Below are positions 16,101-23,724 of a stretch of DNA of 64,000 nt, piece by piece; positions within the stretch are counted from its first letter, which is position 1, and each line of letters opens with the position of its first letter. Position numbers and translations under genes: made by a program. The stretch comes from an uncultured Bacteroidales bacterium (lineage in GTDB: Bacteria > Bacteroidota > Bacteroidia > Bacteroidales > UBA932): NCBI GenBank assembly GCA_944326245.1, contig CALVDF010000002.1:62001-126000 (forward strand), written 5' to 3'. The notes beneath the pieces were generated by a model. It searched no databases. It was not told the DNA's origin and saw only the letters and a list, made by a program, of their open reading frames with translations.

Positions 16101-17204
16101 ATGGCCAGACCTAATAAAATAGGACTCGACTACTTTCCTCTTGATGTGGACATCTTCGATGACGAGAAGATGACAGCAATATCCGGGGAGTTCGGTATCA
16201 AGGGCGAGATAACAGTGATCAAGCTGCTTTGCGCGATATACAAAAATGGATATTTCGTACTGTGGAATGACCTCTTTAAATTCAAGCTCGCAAGGAATCT
16301 CCCCGGCATGTCTCCTGAATTGATTGAAAGTATAGTGAACCGCTTAGTCTTATGGGAGTTTTTTGACAAGGCCCTGTTTGATTCGGTCAAGGTGCTTACA
16401 AGTAAGGGTATTCAGAAGAGATATTTTGAGGCTTCAAAAAGACGGAAAATCACTCGGGATTTGCCATATTTATTGATTGACGAGGTTTGCGGTTGCGAGG
16501 GTAATGAAACCCTTTCTTCCGTCGACGGACTCAGGGATGCAAGAAGTACGGTTTCCGGTTGCGGAGTTAATGTACACAATAATGGAGTTAATGTATGCAA
16601 TAACTCTCCTCTCGGCGACTCAGAAACAAGCTCCACTTATGGCAAAAACCCATCAGCCTCAGTTAATGTATGCAAAAACGGAGTTAATGTATGCAATAAC
16701 TCAATTAATGTATGCAAAAATACCACAAATAAAAGGAAAGAAAAGGAAATAAAAGAAAATACTCCTAACGGAGTATCAAAGAAAGCCGCTGACGCGACTT
16801 TCCCCACTCCAGAAGAAAATCCATCAGTTTTTTCAGAAGAGGAACGTGGCCTAAATGATTTCGGGAATGAAGAAAGAAAAAGTTGCGCGAAAAAGAAAGA
16901 AACAGAGCTTGTTGACTTGCGTAAACAGAAGTTCTACGATAGTCTTATCCCCTACGTGCAGCGATACGGCAAGCGTATGGTGCGTGAGTTCTATAACTAC
17001 TGGAGCGAGCTGAATAAAAGCAGAACCAGGATGAAGTTTGAGTACGAGAAAACCTGGGAGCTGGAGCGTAGACTGACCACGTGGGCTTCTAACGATGAAA
17101 GATTTAGTAAAAACACTGCATCAAAATCAAACTATGGCAAAAGAAATGAATTTGGACGAACTGCGCCGGAAGATTTTGAGGGAGAGGGATGGACGGACAT
17201 ATAG
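16101..17204 (+). CDS. DUF4373 (Lin1244-like) phage replication initiator
   Basis: 367 aa from MARPNKIG (16101). Residues 1-110 are the DUF4373/Lin1244-type winged-helix domain (GLDYFPLDVDIFDDEKMTAI, GEITVIKLLCAIYKNGYFV). A low-complexity middle carries seven-residue GVNVCNN repeats encoded by DNA iterons, then a DnaD-like tail (YGKRMVREFYNYWSELNKSR, KTWELERRLTTW). It should bind the phage origin and recruit the helicase through the DnaC-like protein that follows. Confidence 0.85.
   Translation: MARPNKIGLDYFPLDVDIFDDEKMTAISGEFGIKGEITVIKLLCAIYKNGYFVLWNDLFKFKLARNLPGMSPELIESIVNRLVLWEFFDKALFDSVKVLTSKGIQKRYFEASKRRKITRDLPYLLIDEVCGCEGNETLSSVDGLRDARSTVSGCGVNVHNNGVNVCNNSPLGDSETSSTYGKNPSASVNVCKNGVNVCNNSINVCKNTTNKRKEKEIKENTPNGVSKKAADATFPTPEENPSVFSEEERGLNDFGNEERKSCAKKKETELVDLRKQKFYDSLIPYVQRYGKRMVREFYNYWSELNKSRTRMKFEYEKTWELERRLTTWASNDERFSKNTASKSNYGKRNEFGRTAPEDFEGEGWTDI
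16566..16721 (+). repeat. Iteron array (five 18-bp repeats, 21-bp period), putative origin
   Basis: GTTAATGTATGCAATAAC and close variants start at 16566, 16587, 16662, 16683 and 16704. Where adjacent they are spaced exactly 21 bases (two helical turns, seven codons). An iteron cluster inside a replication-initiator gene, flanked by AT-rich sequence just downstream (AATAAAAGGAAAGAAAAGG), is the classical layout of a phage replication origin. Confidence 0.7.
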
Positions 17205-17748
17205 AATCACACTCCCTTACGAAAAAACACGTGCCGCTATAACCGCTGCTTACTCGGCCTTGCTTGAGTCCTCAGGTCACGATCCGAAGGACGTTCCCGA
17301 TGATAAGATATCCTCAGTATCGAAGTGGCTTTGCAATTCAGGTAAGCCTGGATTGCTTCTCTACGGCAACTACGGGACGGGCAAGACCACGATGCTTAAC
17401 GCAATACGTCATGTTTACAATTCTCTTCCGGACTGCTTTGCGCTTCATTTCACGGCAAAAAAGTTCGTCGAGAATTACAGCGACAACGGTTTTCTTGTCT
17501 GCTCAGAAAAGACTCTTGTAATCATTGATGAACTCGGACGGGAGTTTGACATACACCTGCAATATGGAAATGCAACTGAGCCAATCGTTGATCTTATATG
17601 TTTCCGAGAGGATAGGTGTCTGCCCACCATACTGGCAACCAATTTTACTGAAAAAGAGCTTATGATCAAATACGGACCACACATATATGACAGACTTTTC
17701 GGGTCTTTCAACAGGATTTATTACAGCGGTAAATCCTACCGGAGATGA
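17134..17748 (+). CDS. DnaC-like helicase loader ATPase
   Basis: 204 aa from MAKEMNLDELRRK (17134); an upstream ATG at 17095 would give 217 aa and overlap the initiator by 110 bases. Walker A GNYGTGKTT, Walker B TLVIIDELG, sensor ILATNFT and an arginine-finger-like YDRLFGSFN. It loads the host replicative helicase at the phage origin. Overlaps the next small gene by ATGA. Confidence 0.9.
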   Translation: MAKEMNLDELRRKILRERDGRTYRITLPYEKTRAAITAAYSALLESSGHDPKDVPDDKISSVSKWLCNSGKPGLLLYGNYGTGKTTMLNAIRHVYNSLPDCFALHFTAKKFVENYSDNGFLVCSEKTLVIIDELGREFDIHLQYGNATEPIVDLICFREDRCLPTILATNFTEKELMIKYGPHIYDRLFGSFNRIYYSGKSYRR

Positions 17749-17927
17749 TACAGTTGACAGACAGATAGGCAGAGGAAATTGTTCGTTCTCTGCGTAGGGC
17801 ATATCTGTATGCGAGAGAAGACAGGTGTAGAAACAGTATCCAGAATATTCTGTTAAGAAACATCTCTTTGATTACACGCAAGATCAAAAGAAGCAAAAAC
17901 CATGATCAGCCCCATAAAATATCTTGA
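17745..17927 (+). pseudogene. Small gene interrupted by one in-frame TAG
   Basis: ATG at 17745 overlaps the loader stop (ATGA). Codons 1-7 read MIQLTDR, codon 8 is TAG (17766-17768), and the same frame continues AEEIVRSLRRAYLYAREDRC... for 52 codons to TGA. With Gln at the stop the protein would be 60 aa and highly coherent (LTDRQAEEIVRSLRRAYLYA); CAG to TAG is a single transition. Other genes here use TAG as a true stop, so this is a nonsense mutation or a readthrough site. Confidence 0.65.
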
Positions 17928-17943
17928 AACTTCTTGAAATTTT

Positions 17944-17975
17944 CTTGCATAAATGTTTTATTTTACTTAACTTTA
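17944..17975 (+). promoter_or_regulatory. Phage promoter P2
   Basis: CTTG, 20 bases, TAACTTTA, with the conserved upstream TTGAAATTTTCTTGCATAA. Located 26 bases before the 18001 gene. Confidence 0.75.
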
Positions 17976-18000
17976 CATAGTAATCGAAAACATTAATGAT

Positions 18001-18189
18001 ATGAACAGAATTGAAAAAATCTTTAAATTGACTGGCTTAATAATACCGTCAGTCATCGTTGTTCTGGGGATACTCGCTACAGTATGCGCGATTCTACTCT
18101 ACCCCAATGCCAATCACCAGTTCGCACTCGCAATCCCGTTAATAATTCTTGGCGGTTACTCTTTACATGATGAGCTTAAGGAAAAATAG
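18001..18189 (+). CDS. Small membrane protein
   Basis: 62 aa with two hydrophobic segments (residues 10-36 LTGLIIPSVIVVLGILATVC and 40-55 FALAIPLIILGGY). First gene behind P2. Function unknown; small early membrane proteins of phages often alter host envelope or exclusion, but nothing here specifies it. Confidence 0.7.
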   Translation: MNRIEKIFKLTGLIIPSVIVVLGILATVCAILLYPNANHQFALAIPLIILGGYSLHDELKEK

Positions 18190-18343
18190 TCCTACCTGCG
18201 GCGACTGCGCCCACCTTGTCCCCGACATGGAGTATCTGTCCGTCAAGGAACGCGAACCGATATTAGGCAGGTGTCCTTTCAGCATATTCATGAGACTGCT
18301 GTCTGAGAACGGTTGTGAGAATTTCAAACAGAAACAACAATGA
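18167..18343 (+). CDS. Small cysteine-rich protein
   Basis: 58 aa from MMSLRKNS at 18167 (a TTG at 18149 is possible). CGDC, then GRCPFSIF and NGCENF: four or five Cys arranged like a small metal-binding fold. Overlaps the membrane-protein gene and the methyltransferase gene by a few bases. Similar Cys-rich mini-proteins recur at 23212, 23573, 24192 and 26192. Confidence 0.65.
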   Translation: MMSLRKNSPTCGDCAHLVPDMEYLSVKEREPILGRCPFSIFMRLLSENGCENFKQKQQ

Positions 18344-18885
18344 AGAACAATAATAAAGAAAAATACAACAAGCCTATTCTTGATGCCTGTTGTGGTGGTA
18401 AGATGTTCTACTTCGATAAGCATGACAGTCGGGTACTGTTTCAGGATATCCGGGATGTTGAAACCACATTGTGTGACGGGAGACCTTTTGAGGTCAAGCC
18501 GGATGTTCAGGCCGACTTTACATGTATGCCTTATCCGGACGAGAGCTTTTCGATGGTAGTGTTCGACCCTCCTCACCTGGTGTACAGCCGGGGAAAGAAG
18601 TCAAAGATGGTTGATATATATGGTACTCTGAGCGATAAGACCGTGCCGACAGGTTATCAGCATATCAAATATGGGGCATTGTATTCAGACTGGCGGGATA
18701 TGCTTTCCAAAGGCTTTACTGAGTGTTTTCGGGTATTGAAGCCGGGTGGTTTTTTGATTTTCAAATGGAACGAGACGGGCATCAAGGTGTCGGAAATACT
18801 GAAACTGACGGAGCAGAATCCTGTCTTCGGCAACAGATGCGGTAAGACCGCGAAAACGCACTGGATATGCTTTATGAAATCATGA
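18340..18885 (+). CDS. SAM-dependent methyltransferase (class I, DNA-MTase-like)
   Basis: 181 aa. Motif I LDACCGG (about residue 15), acidic loop FQDIRD, motif IV FDPPHL (about 76), and GFTECFRVLKPGGFLIFKWN, typical of small phage adenine-type methyltransferases. No target-recognition domain is obvious, so substrate (DNA adenine, RNA or protein) is uncertain. It may protect phage DNA from restriction. ATGA overlaps at both ends. Confidence 0.85.
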   Translation: MKNNNKEKYNKPILDACCGGKMFYFDKHDSRVLFQDIRDVETTLCDGRPFEVKPDVQADFTCMPYPDESFSMVVFDPPHLVYSRGKKSKMVDIYGTLSDKTVPTGYQHIKYGALYSDWRDMLSKGFTECFRVLKPGGFLIFKWNETGIKVSEILKLTEQNPVFGNRCGKTAKTHWICFMKS

Positions 18886-19043
18886 AGACAATAGCATTTG
18901 ACATCATGCTCGGCGGCAGGTTCGTATGCACCATGCGCATGCCCTTCTGCCCGCTGTTTCCCCTCACCACCGAGGAGATACAGAGTTTCGTGGAGAGCAA
19001 AAGACCCTCGCTGAGGGGAAAGGATTATAAGATAGCATTCTGA
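18882..19043 (+). CDS. Small protein of unknown function
   Basis: 53 aa (MKTIAFDIMLGGRFVCTMRM then FPLTTEEIQSFVESKRPSL). Start overlaps the methyltransferase stop (ATGA); the PcfK-like gene begins four bases after its stop. The LTTEEIQSFV helix and terminal LRGKDYKIAF recur in small Bacteroidales phage proteins. No function assigned. Confidence 0.7.
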   Translation: MKTIAFDIMLGGRFVCTMRMPFCPLFPLTTEEIQSFVESKRPSLRGKDYKIAF

Positions 19044-19047
19044 TACA

Positions 19048-19479
19048 ATGAAAAACACAAAAGAGATGAAAAACAAACCATTTGCCGAGGCCATAAAGTC
19101 CTACCTCGACCGCAGGGCCTCAGAGGACAAGATGTTCGCGGAGTCCTATGCCAATCCGAAGAAGAATATAATCGAGTGCTGCGACTTTATCGTATCGGAG
19201 GTGAAGAGGCAGAACCGCACAGCCATGACAGATGATGAGGTCTATGGCCTTGCGGTGCATTACTACGATGAGGCTGACCCCGGCAAGATTGACAAGGGGA
19301 TTGCGTCAAGGGCTGCGATAGTCATCCCGGGTGATGATAAGGAACGGCTAAGGGCCGAGGCCATAGAGGAATACAAGAGGCAGTGCATAGAGGAAATCAA
19401 GAACAAGGAGAGCAAGTTGTCCGCCATATCCGCCAACAAGCGGAAGGAGGACAAGGCAGAACTACCAACACTGTTTTAG
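19048..19479 (+). CDS. PcfK-like protein
   Basis: 143 aa. KPFAEAIKSYLDRRASEDKMF, NIIECCDFIVSEVKR and MTDDEVYGLAVHYYDE match the PcfK family, first seen on conjugative plasmids and common in Bacteroidales phages; always paired with PcfJ, as here. Lys/Glu-rich C-terminus. Molecular role unknown. Confidence 0.85.
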   Translation: MKNTKEMKNKPFAEAIKSYLDRRASEDKMFAESYANPKKNIIECCDFIVSEVKRQNRTAMTDDEVYGLAVHYYDEADPGKIDKGIASRAAIVIPGDDKERLRAEAIEEYKRQCIEEIKNKESKLSAISANKRKEDKAELPTLF

Positions 19480-19480
19480 C

Positions 19481-20764
19481 ATGAGACCGAGGACTAAGTT
19501 ACAGAAGCAGGTCGCAGGACTTTTCCCAAAGATGCGGCCGCTGACCGAGGCCCAGAGGAAGTGGGCAGATGAGAAGTGTTTCGGGAACATGGGCTATCTC
19601 TGCGGCCACAAGGTATGGTGCGAGAGGTGCGGACATGTGTTCGAAATCGATAATCCGACCCATTCGCAGATTATCGGGGAAGTATGCCCGGAGTGCGGAC
19701 GTGAACTGAAAGTGGAGTTATCAAGATGCAGGAAGAAAAGACGGGACAGCAGTTTTAGCGTCATAATCACCTATAAGGGCTTTCAGGTGTTGCGTTTTTT
19801 CGAGGCCACTATACATGCTCAAAAAGGAGTGCCGGCAGAGGTCTATCTTAATGAACTTTTCCAGAACTGGATAGCACCGGACGGCAGGGATGTCGTGGTG
19901 GGCAGGTCTTTGGAGGCAGTTAACTACAACCTGCGCTTTACGTACAGCCCATTTGAAGTCAGAGAGTCTAGCCATCCGGAGGCGTACGCAATGGAGGGGA
20001 TATATCTATACCCCCGCATGAGCATTATTCCCGAACTGCGTCTTCGCGGATGGGTTCCTGACTGGAAAGTCAGGACGGTAGCGCACTACCGCTTTATGAA
20101 AGCCCTGCTTACGTATCCGAAAGTCGAGACCCTCATTAAAGCCGGCCAGTACACCCTTGCGGAAAACGCGGCACAATACGGTATTCCCGATGATATATGG
20201 CCCTCTGTGCGCATCTGCATCAGACGGGGCTATATAGTAAAGGACGCGAGCATGTGGCGTGACATGGTATCTATCCTTGTACACCTCGGAAAGGATGTAC
20301 GCAACCATGTGTATGTGTGTCCGGCCAATCTGAAAGAGGCCCATGACAAATGGGATGCAAGACTAAAGGAGATTGAGGCCCGCAAGGAACGGGAGGCCAT
20401 GCTAAGGGATCTTGCCGAAAAGGATAGTGTGTACAAGGCGAGGATGAGCAGTGTGTTGGGCATAACACTCTCTGACGGCAACCTCACTATCATTCCCCTT
20501 CAATCAGTCACCGAGTTCTACGAAGAAGGGAAGGTCATGCATCACTGCGTCTATAATGCGGAGTACTACAAACGTCCCCACTGCCTCATAATGACAGCGA
20601 GGGTTGATGGCGAGAGGATGGAGACCGTGGAGGTAGATACCAGAAGCGGGGCTGTGATTCAGTCAAGAGGCAAGTTTAATAAAAACACTACATGGCACGA
20701 CGCCATAGTAAGTCTTGTGAATAGGGAAATGCCAAGGATTCTATCCATAACAAACAATATCTGA
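19481..20764 (+). CDS. PcfJ-like protein
   Basis: 427 aa starting one base after PcfK. An N-terminal zinc ribbon (CERCGHVFEID ... CPECGREL, residues 43-75) precedes the PcfJ core (VTEFYEEGKVMHHCVYNAEY, about residue 340; TVEVDTRSGAVIQSRGKFN). The pair PcfK-PcfJ is conserved on mobile elements; a nucleic-acid-related activity is suspected from the ribbon and the conserved HHC-xxY motif. Confidence 0.85.
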   Translation: MRPRTKLQKQVAGLFPKMRPLTEAQRKWADEKCFGNMGYLCGHKVWCERCGHVFEIDNPTHSQIIGEVCPECGRELKVELSRCRKKRRDSSFSVIITYKGFQVLRFFEATIHAQKGVPAEVYLNELFQNWIAPDGRDVVVGRSLEAVNYNLRFTYSPFEVRESSHPEAYAMEGIYLYPRMSIIPELRLRGWVPDWKVRTVAHYRFMKALLTYPKVETLIKAGQYTLAENAAQYGIPDDIWPSVRICIRRGYIVKDASMWRDMVSILVHLGKDVRNHVYVCPANLKEAHDKWDARLKEIEARKEREAMLRDLAEKDSVYKARMSSVLGITLSDGNLTIIPLQSVTEFYEEGKVMHHCVYNAEYYKRPHCLIMTARVDGERMETVEVDTRSGAVIQSRGKFNKNTTWHDAIVSLVNREMPRILSITNNI

Positions 20765-20765
20765 T

Positions 20766-21083
20766 ATGAACACTATTACCGACAAGACATACAAGGCTCT
20801 CAGCATACTCTCGTCAGCCTCATGGGACAGACCCATGTCAGCAAAGGAGTTCGCCAAGAGATTGTGGGGAGACGATCCGGACAAGGAGTATCTGTTCAAC
20901 GCGCATACCAACTGCGGCAACGGGGCATGTGCCGGGAAGAAGGCGTGGCTCTGTGCCGGATCGCTGCTGGGACGGCTGCGGAAGAAGGGTTTGGTGAGTC
21001 GGTCATCATTAGTGATATGGTCTGGATATGTTCTCAATGACAAAGGCAAACAAGCAATCAAGGAATATGAACAAAACAATTAA
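20766..21083 (+). CDS. Winged-helix-like phage protein
   Basis: 105 aa. Helices YKALSILSSASWDRPMSAKE and AGSLLGRLRKKGLVSRSS followed by a beta wing (SGYVLNDKGKQAI) look like a winged HTH with a Cys-containing insert (NCGNGACAGKKAWLC). Two bases after PcfJ. Function not known. Confidence 0.7.
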   Translation: MNTITDKTYKALSILSSASWDRPMSAKEFAKRLWGDDPDKEYLFNAHTNCGNGACAGKKAWLCAGSLLGRLRKKGLVSRSSLVIWSGYVLNDKGKQAIKEYEQNN

Positions 21084-21249
21084 GCAAGCCCCTCCCCTGC
21101 TCACCGCAGGCCAGTTGAAGGAACTGCTGGATGATGTGTTCTCCGACTGCATCGTGCACATATCCGGTAGCGGAGCGGTGAGGGAAATAGAAATCAAGAA
21201 CGGAAAGTTATACATCAAAGGAAATAATTATGGAAAGCACAGCAAATGA
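21067..21249 (+). CDS. Small phage protein of unknown function
   Basis: 60 aa from MNKTIKQAPPLL (21067), overlapping the upstream gene by 17 bases; a longer frame from 21028 would overlap more. Reads LTAGQLKELLDDVFSDCIVH then a short beta hairpin. Nothing diagnostic. Confidence 0.6.
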   Translation: MNKTIKQAPPLLTAGQLKELLDDVFSDCIVHISGSGAVREIEIKNGKLYIKGNNYGKHSK

Positions 21250-21505
21250 GACAAAGACCTGCCCCAGGTGCGGCAGGACACTGACGGCTGACAGCTTCTA
21301 CAAAAGGAGTAACGGCACTCTGTACTCTTACTGCAAGGAGTGTACGAAAGCCATCAATAGGAAGGATAGAAATACCCCCCCCGATTCGGAAAACCCGCTG
21401 TCGGCATTCACTCCCCGGCAGCTCATGCAGGAACTCAAGCGCAGGGGATACACGGGTAAACTGAAACTGGTAACGATTAATGAAATTGATTTGAACAACT
21501 TATAG
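21230..21505 (+). CDS. Zinc-ribbon protein
   Basis: 91 aa. CPRCGRTLTADSFYKRSNGT then YCKECTKAINR forms a four-Cys zinc ribbon of the kind seen in phage HNH-associated proteins, but no HNH catalytic His follows. C-terminal helix LSAFTPRQLMQELKRRGYTG resembles a SAP-like motif, suggesting nucleic-acid binding. Confidence 0.7.
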   Translation: MESTANETKTCPRCGRTLTADSFYKRSNGTLYSYCKECTKAINRKDRNTPPDSENPLSAFTPRQLMQELKRRGYTGKLKLVTINEIDLNNL

Positions 21506-21515
21506 TATTGACAAT

Positions 21516-22403
21516 ATGAAAGGATTTAAAGGTTTTGACAAGGATTTAAAATGCAGGGATTTGCAGTACGAGGTGAGTAAGGAGGCGGCGGTTGACGGAG
21601 ACATTGAACTCTGCAAGAGAGGGATTCACTTCTGCGAGAACCCTCATGACATATTCAGTTACTATGCGCCTGGAGAGAACAACCGCTTTGCTGTCGTGGA
21701 GGCGGAGGACGTCTCCGACGAGAGTAATGGCGATGATTCCAAGAGAGTGTGCAAAAGGCTTACGGTCAAGGCGGAGATTTCAGTGTTCGAGATATGCAGA
21801 ATAGCGGTCAGTACGTTCTTCGAGAATTTCGGATTCAAGAAGAAAATAGATAGTGCCGATACGAATAATGCCGGGGACTACGGTGCTGCCCGAGCCGGGT
21901 ACAAGGGTGCTGCCCAAGCCGGGGACTGCGGTGCTGCCCAAGCCGGGGACTACGGTGCTGCCCGAGCCGGGGACTACGGTGCTGCCCAAGCCGGGGACTA
22001 CGGTGCTGCCCAAGCCGGGTACAAGGGTGCTGCCCGAGCCGGGGACTACGGTGCTGCCCAAGCCGGGGACTACGGTGCTGCCCAAGCCGGGTACAAGGGT
22101 GCTGCCCAAGCCGGGGACTGCGGTGCTGCCCGAGCCGGGGACTACGGTGCTGCCCAAGCCGGGGACTACGGTGCTGCTATCGTAAGCAACAGCGGCAGGG
22201 TCAAGGGCGGTTACGGCTGCGTGCTCGTCGCAAGGAACATCGAATATTCGGAAGAAACCAAACGCTACGAGGTGGCCGACTGGGCCTGCGCCATTGTGGA
22301 CGACAAGAATATAAAATCGGACACATGGTATGAGCTGTCAAACGGAAAACTTGTTGAATCAAAAGACCAGAGCGATGATACTGACAAAGAAACAACTGCG
22401 TAG
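21516..22403 (+). CDS. DUF7666-like protein with octapeptide repeat domain
   Basis: 295 aa. N-terminal domain (residues 1-110) has GFKGFDKDLKCRDLQYE, GIHFCENPHDIFSYY and FAVVEAED, as in phage DUF7666 proteins. Residues 119-222 are 13 near-perfect octapeptides (AGDYGAAQ and variants AGYKGAAR, AGDCGAAQ) that should fold as a beta-solenoid; a capping region follows (SGRVKGGYGCVLVAR). Function unknown; such repeat solenoids can mimic DNA or bind partners. Confidence 0.8.
   Translation: MKGFKGFDKDLKCRDLQYEVSKEAAVDGDIELCKRGIHFCENPHDIFSYYAPGENNRFAVVEAEDVSDESNGDDSKRVCKRLTVKAEISVFEICRIAVSTFFENFGFKKKIDSADTNNAGDYGAARAGYKGAAQAGDCGAAQAGDYGAARAGDYGAAQAGDYGAAQAGYKGAARAGDYGAAQAGDYGAAQAGYKGAAQAGDCGAARAGDYGAAQAGDYGAAIVSNSGRVKGGYGCVLVARNIEYSEETKRYEVADWACAIVDDKNIKSDTWYELSNGKLVESKDQSDDTDKETTA
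21870..22181 (+). repeat. Thirteen 24-bp coding repeats
   Basis: Units of 24 bases (GCCGGGGACTACGGTGCTGC plus CAA or CGA) repeat without interruption, nearly identical at the nucleotide level including third positions. Three unit types (GDYG, GYKG, GDCG) alternate, indicating recent duplication of unit blocks rather than ancient divergence. Confidence 0.95.
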
Positions 22404-22596
22404 GCGCATAGAGCAGAGCGCGATACCCGCAAGGCTGCACAGCATAGCCTTTGCGGAGATAACCAAGCATAGGAGACTGATGTGGGAGACAGAGCTGATA
22501 AAGGCCGACAAGGCTTACAGGGATGCAGCCGAGGGCTGCAAGACACGTATGCCTCATGCCGATATGATAACGCATAACGAGGAGCACGCGATATGA
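22375..22596 (+). CDS. Small basic phage protein
   Basis: 73 aa from MILTKKQLRRRIEQ (22375), overlapping the repeat-protein gene by 29 bases. Helical, basic (RLHSIAFAEITKHRRLMWET). No recognised family. Confidence 0.65.
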   Translation: MILTKKQLRRRIEQSAIPARLHSIAFAEITKHRRLMWETELIKADKAYRDAAEGCKTRMPHADMITHNEEHAI

Positions 22597-22772
22597 AAAC
22601 AGACTTCAATACAAAGCTCTCCGGCCTCTTGCGGCTGCTGCTCCCTCTGTCCACATCGGAGCGGGTAATGGATATGCTGTATGACGACTCCGTGTCTGCG
22701 GAGAAAGTCAAGGAGTATGTGGTCAAGGGTCAAGGACTAAAAGTCAAGGAGCAAGATGGACAGCCTGCATGA
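22593..22772 (+). CDS. Small phage protein of unknown function
   Basis: 59 aa (MKTDFNTKLSGLLRLLLPLS, then a helical, charged tail). ATGA overlap upstream and 17-base overlap with the next gene place it in the same translated series. Nothing diagnostic. Confidence 0.55.
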   Translation: MKTDFNTKLSGLLRLLLPLSTSERVMDMLYDDSVSAEKVKEYVVKGQGLKVKEQDGQPA

Positions 22773-23079
22773 CCTTATAGCCGGACGGCTCTCCGAGGAC
22801 GAGGGGATTCTGCTCTCAAAGCGGCTGCTCCTGCTGTTCCTGCTCTCACAGATGCAGGAGGATGTATGCCGCGATGTGGAGCGCACGCTGAAGGACAAGA
22901 GCGCGTACCGCTTCGCGATAAAGCATAACCACGAGAAGATAAAGCGGATGATCCGGAGCAACTACAACGACTTCTACCGCAACTTCTCCCCTCATCAGAC
23001 GGATATGTTCTGTGAGGATGCGGACGGATTGACACGGATTGTCAATGAATATATGGGAATAAACGATACGATTCTATGA
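22756..23079 (+). CDS. Helical phage protein of unknown function
   Basis: 107 aa, helical with a hydrophobic KRLLLLFLLSQ and a basic stretch (RFAIKHNHEKIKRMIRSNYN). Overlaps neighbours by a few bases on both sides. No family recognised. Confidence 0.65.
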   Translation: MDSLHDLIAGRLSEDEGILLSKRLLLLFLLSQMQEDVCRDVERTLKDKSAYRFAIKHNHEKIKRMIRSNYNDFYRNFSPHQTDMFCEDADGLTRIVNEYMGINDTIL

Positions 23080-23219
23080 AAGAGTACGAGATTGTAATCA
23101 AGGTCTCCTATGACCGGTTCGGGGAGCGGTCGCTCTCCTTTGTCTCCCCTGCCGATGCGGAGGAGGGAATATTGGAGGACATCATAAAACTTCTCAATTC
23201 GCATTGCGGTCATGATTGA
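23076..23219 (+). CDS. Very small phage protein
   Basis: 47 aa (MKEYEIVIKVSYDRFGERSL, SPADAEEGILEDIIKLLN). ATGA overlap with the gene before, eight-base overlap with the one after. Possibly a beta-alpha mini-domain; unknown. Confidence 0.6.
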   Translation: MKEYEIVIKVSYDRFGERSLSFVSPADAEEGILEDIIKLLNSHCGHD

Positions 23220-23589
23220 GCGGAATATCGGAGAGGACTTCACCATCAACGGGGTGATGTTCAGTGTAGAGCCGGCGCACCGCTGTGACGGATGCGAGTT
23301 CAAGGATACGGACTGCTCGCAGATAGGGGATATACTCGGCAAGTGTAAGGCACGGCTGAGGAAGGACAGGCACGATGTGGTATTTGTCCGAAAGCCTATG
23401 GCGAGTGACGGCAGAATGGATATAGTTGAGTTCAAGCGCATCATATCGGATGCTATGTTCCGCCTTTCCGAGAGCATGGGCATGGGCGTGGAACTGCGCT
23501 GCCATGTGGACACAAGGCCGTCCATGGGCGAAAGGAAATTCGGATTGTACAACTTTCATGTGATAATAGGCAATGAAGACAAAAAATGA
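23212..23589 (+). CDS. Cysteine-containing early protein, paralogue of the 26192 gene
   Basis: 125 aa. N-terminus IGEDFTINGVMFSVEPAHRC, then CDGCEFKDTDC and GKCKARLRKDRHDVVFVRK. The same pattern (IGEEFEYNGVRLKVV, CGNCYFRD, CSKTRRKDHKSVQFI) occurs at 26192, so the two share a small Cys-rich domain. The C-terminal 60 residues differ. Function unknown. Confidence 0.65.
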   Translation: MIERNIGEDFTINGVMFSVEPAHRCDGCEFKDTDCSQIGDILGKCKARLRKDRHDVVFVRKPMASDGRMDIVEFKRIISDAMFRLSESMGMGVELRCHVDTRPSMGERKFGLYNFHVIIGNEDKK

Positions 23590-23713
23590 CAGATGTTGCG
23601 GAGGCTGCGTCCACTTCCACAACGAGGATATTACGGGACGCGGGTGGTGCTACAAGAGGGACACCGCGAGGCACTGCTCTGATTCATGCGGGTATTATGA
23701 AACATTAACTAAA
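23573..23713 (+). CDS. Cys-rich mini-protein
   Basis: 46 aa (MKTKNDRCCGGCVHFHNEDI, GWCYKR, HCSDSCGYYE) with seven Cys, resembling a small zinc-binding knuckle. Overlaps the preceding gene by 17 bases; the next gene starts 12 bases later. Confidence 0.65.
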
Positions 23714-23724
23714 AACAAAGCGAT

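Noticed and set aside
21870..22181. CRISPR-like array of regular short repeats
   Set aside because: Units are contiguous without spacers, in frame inside a protein gene, and no cas genes are present.
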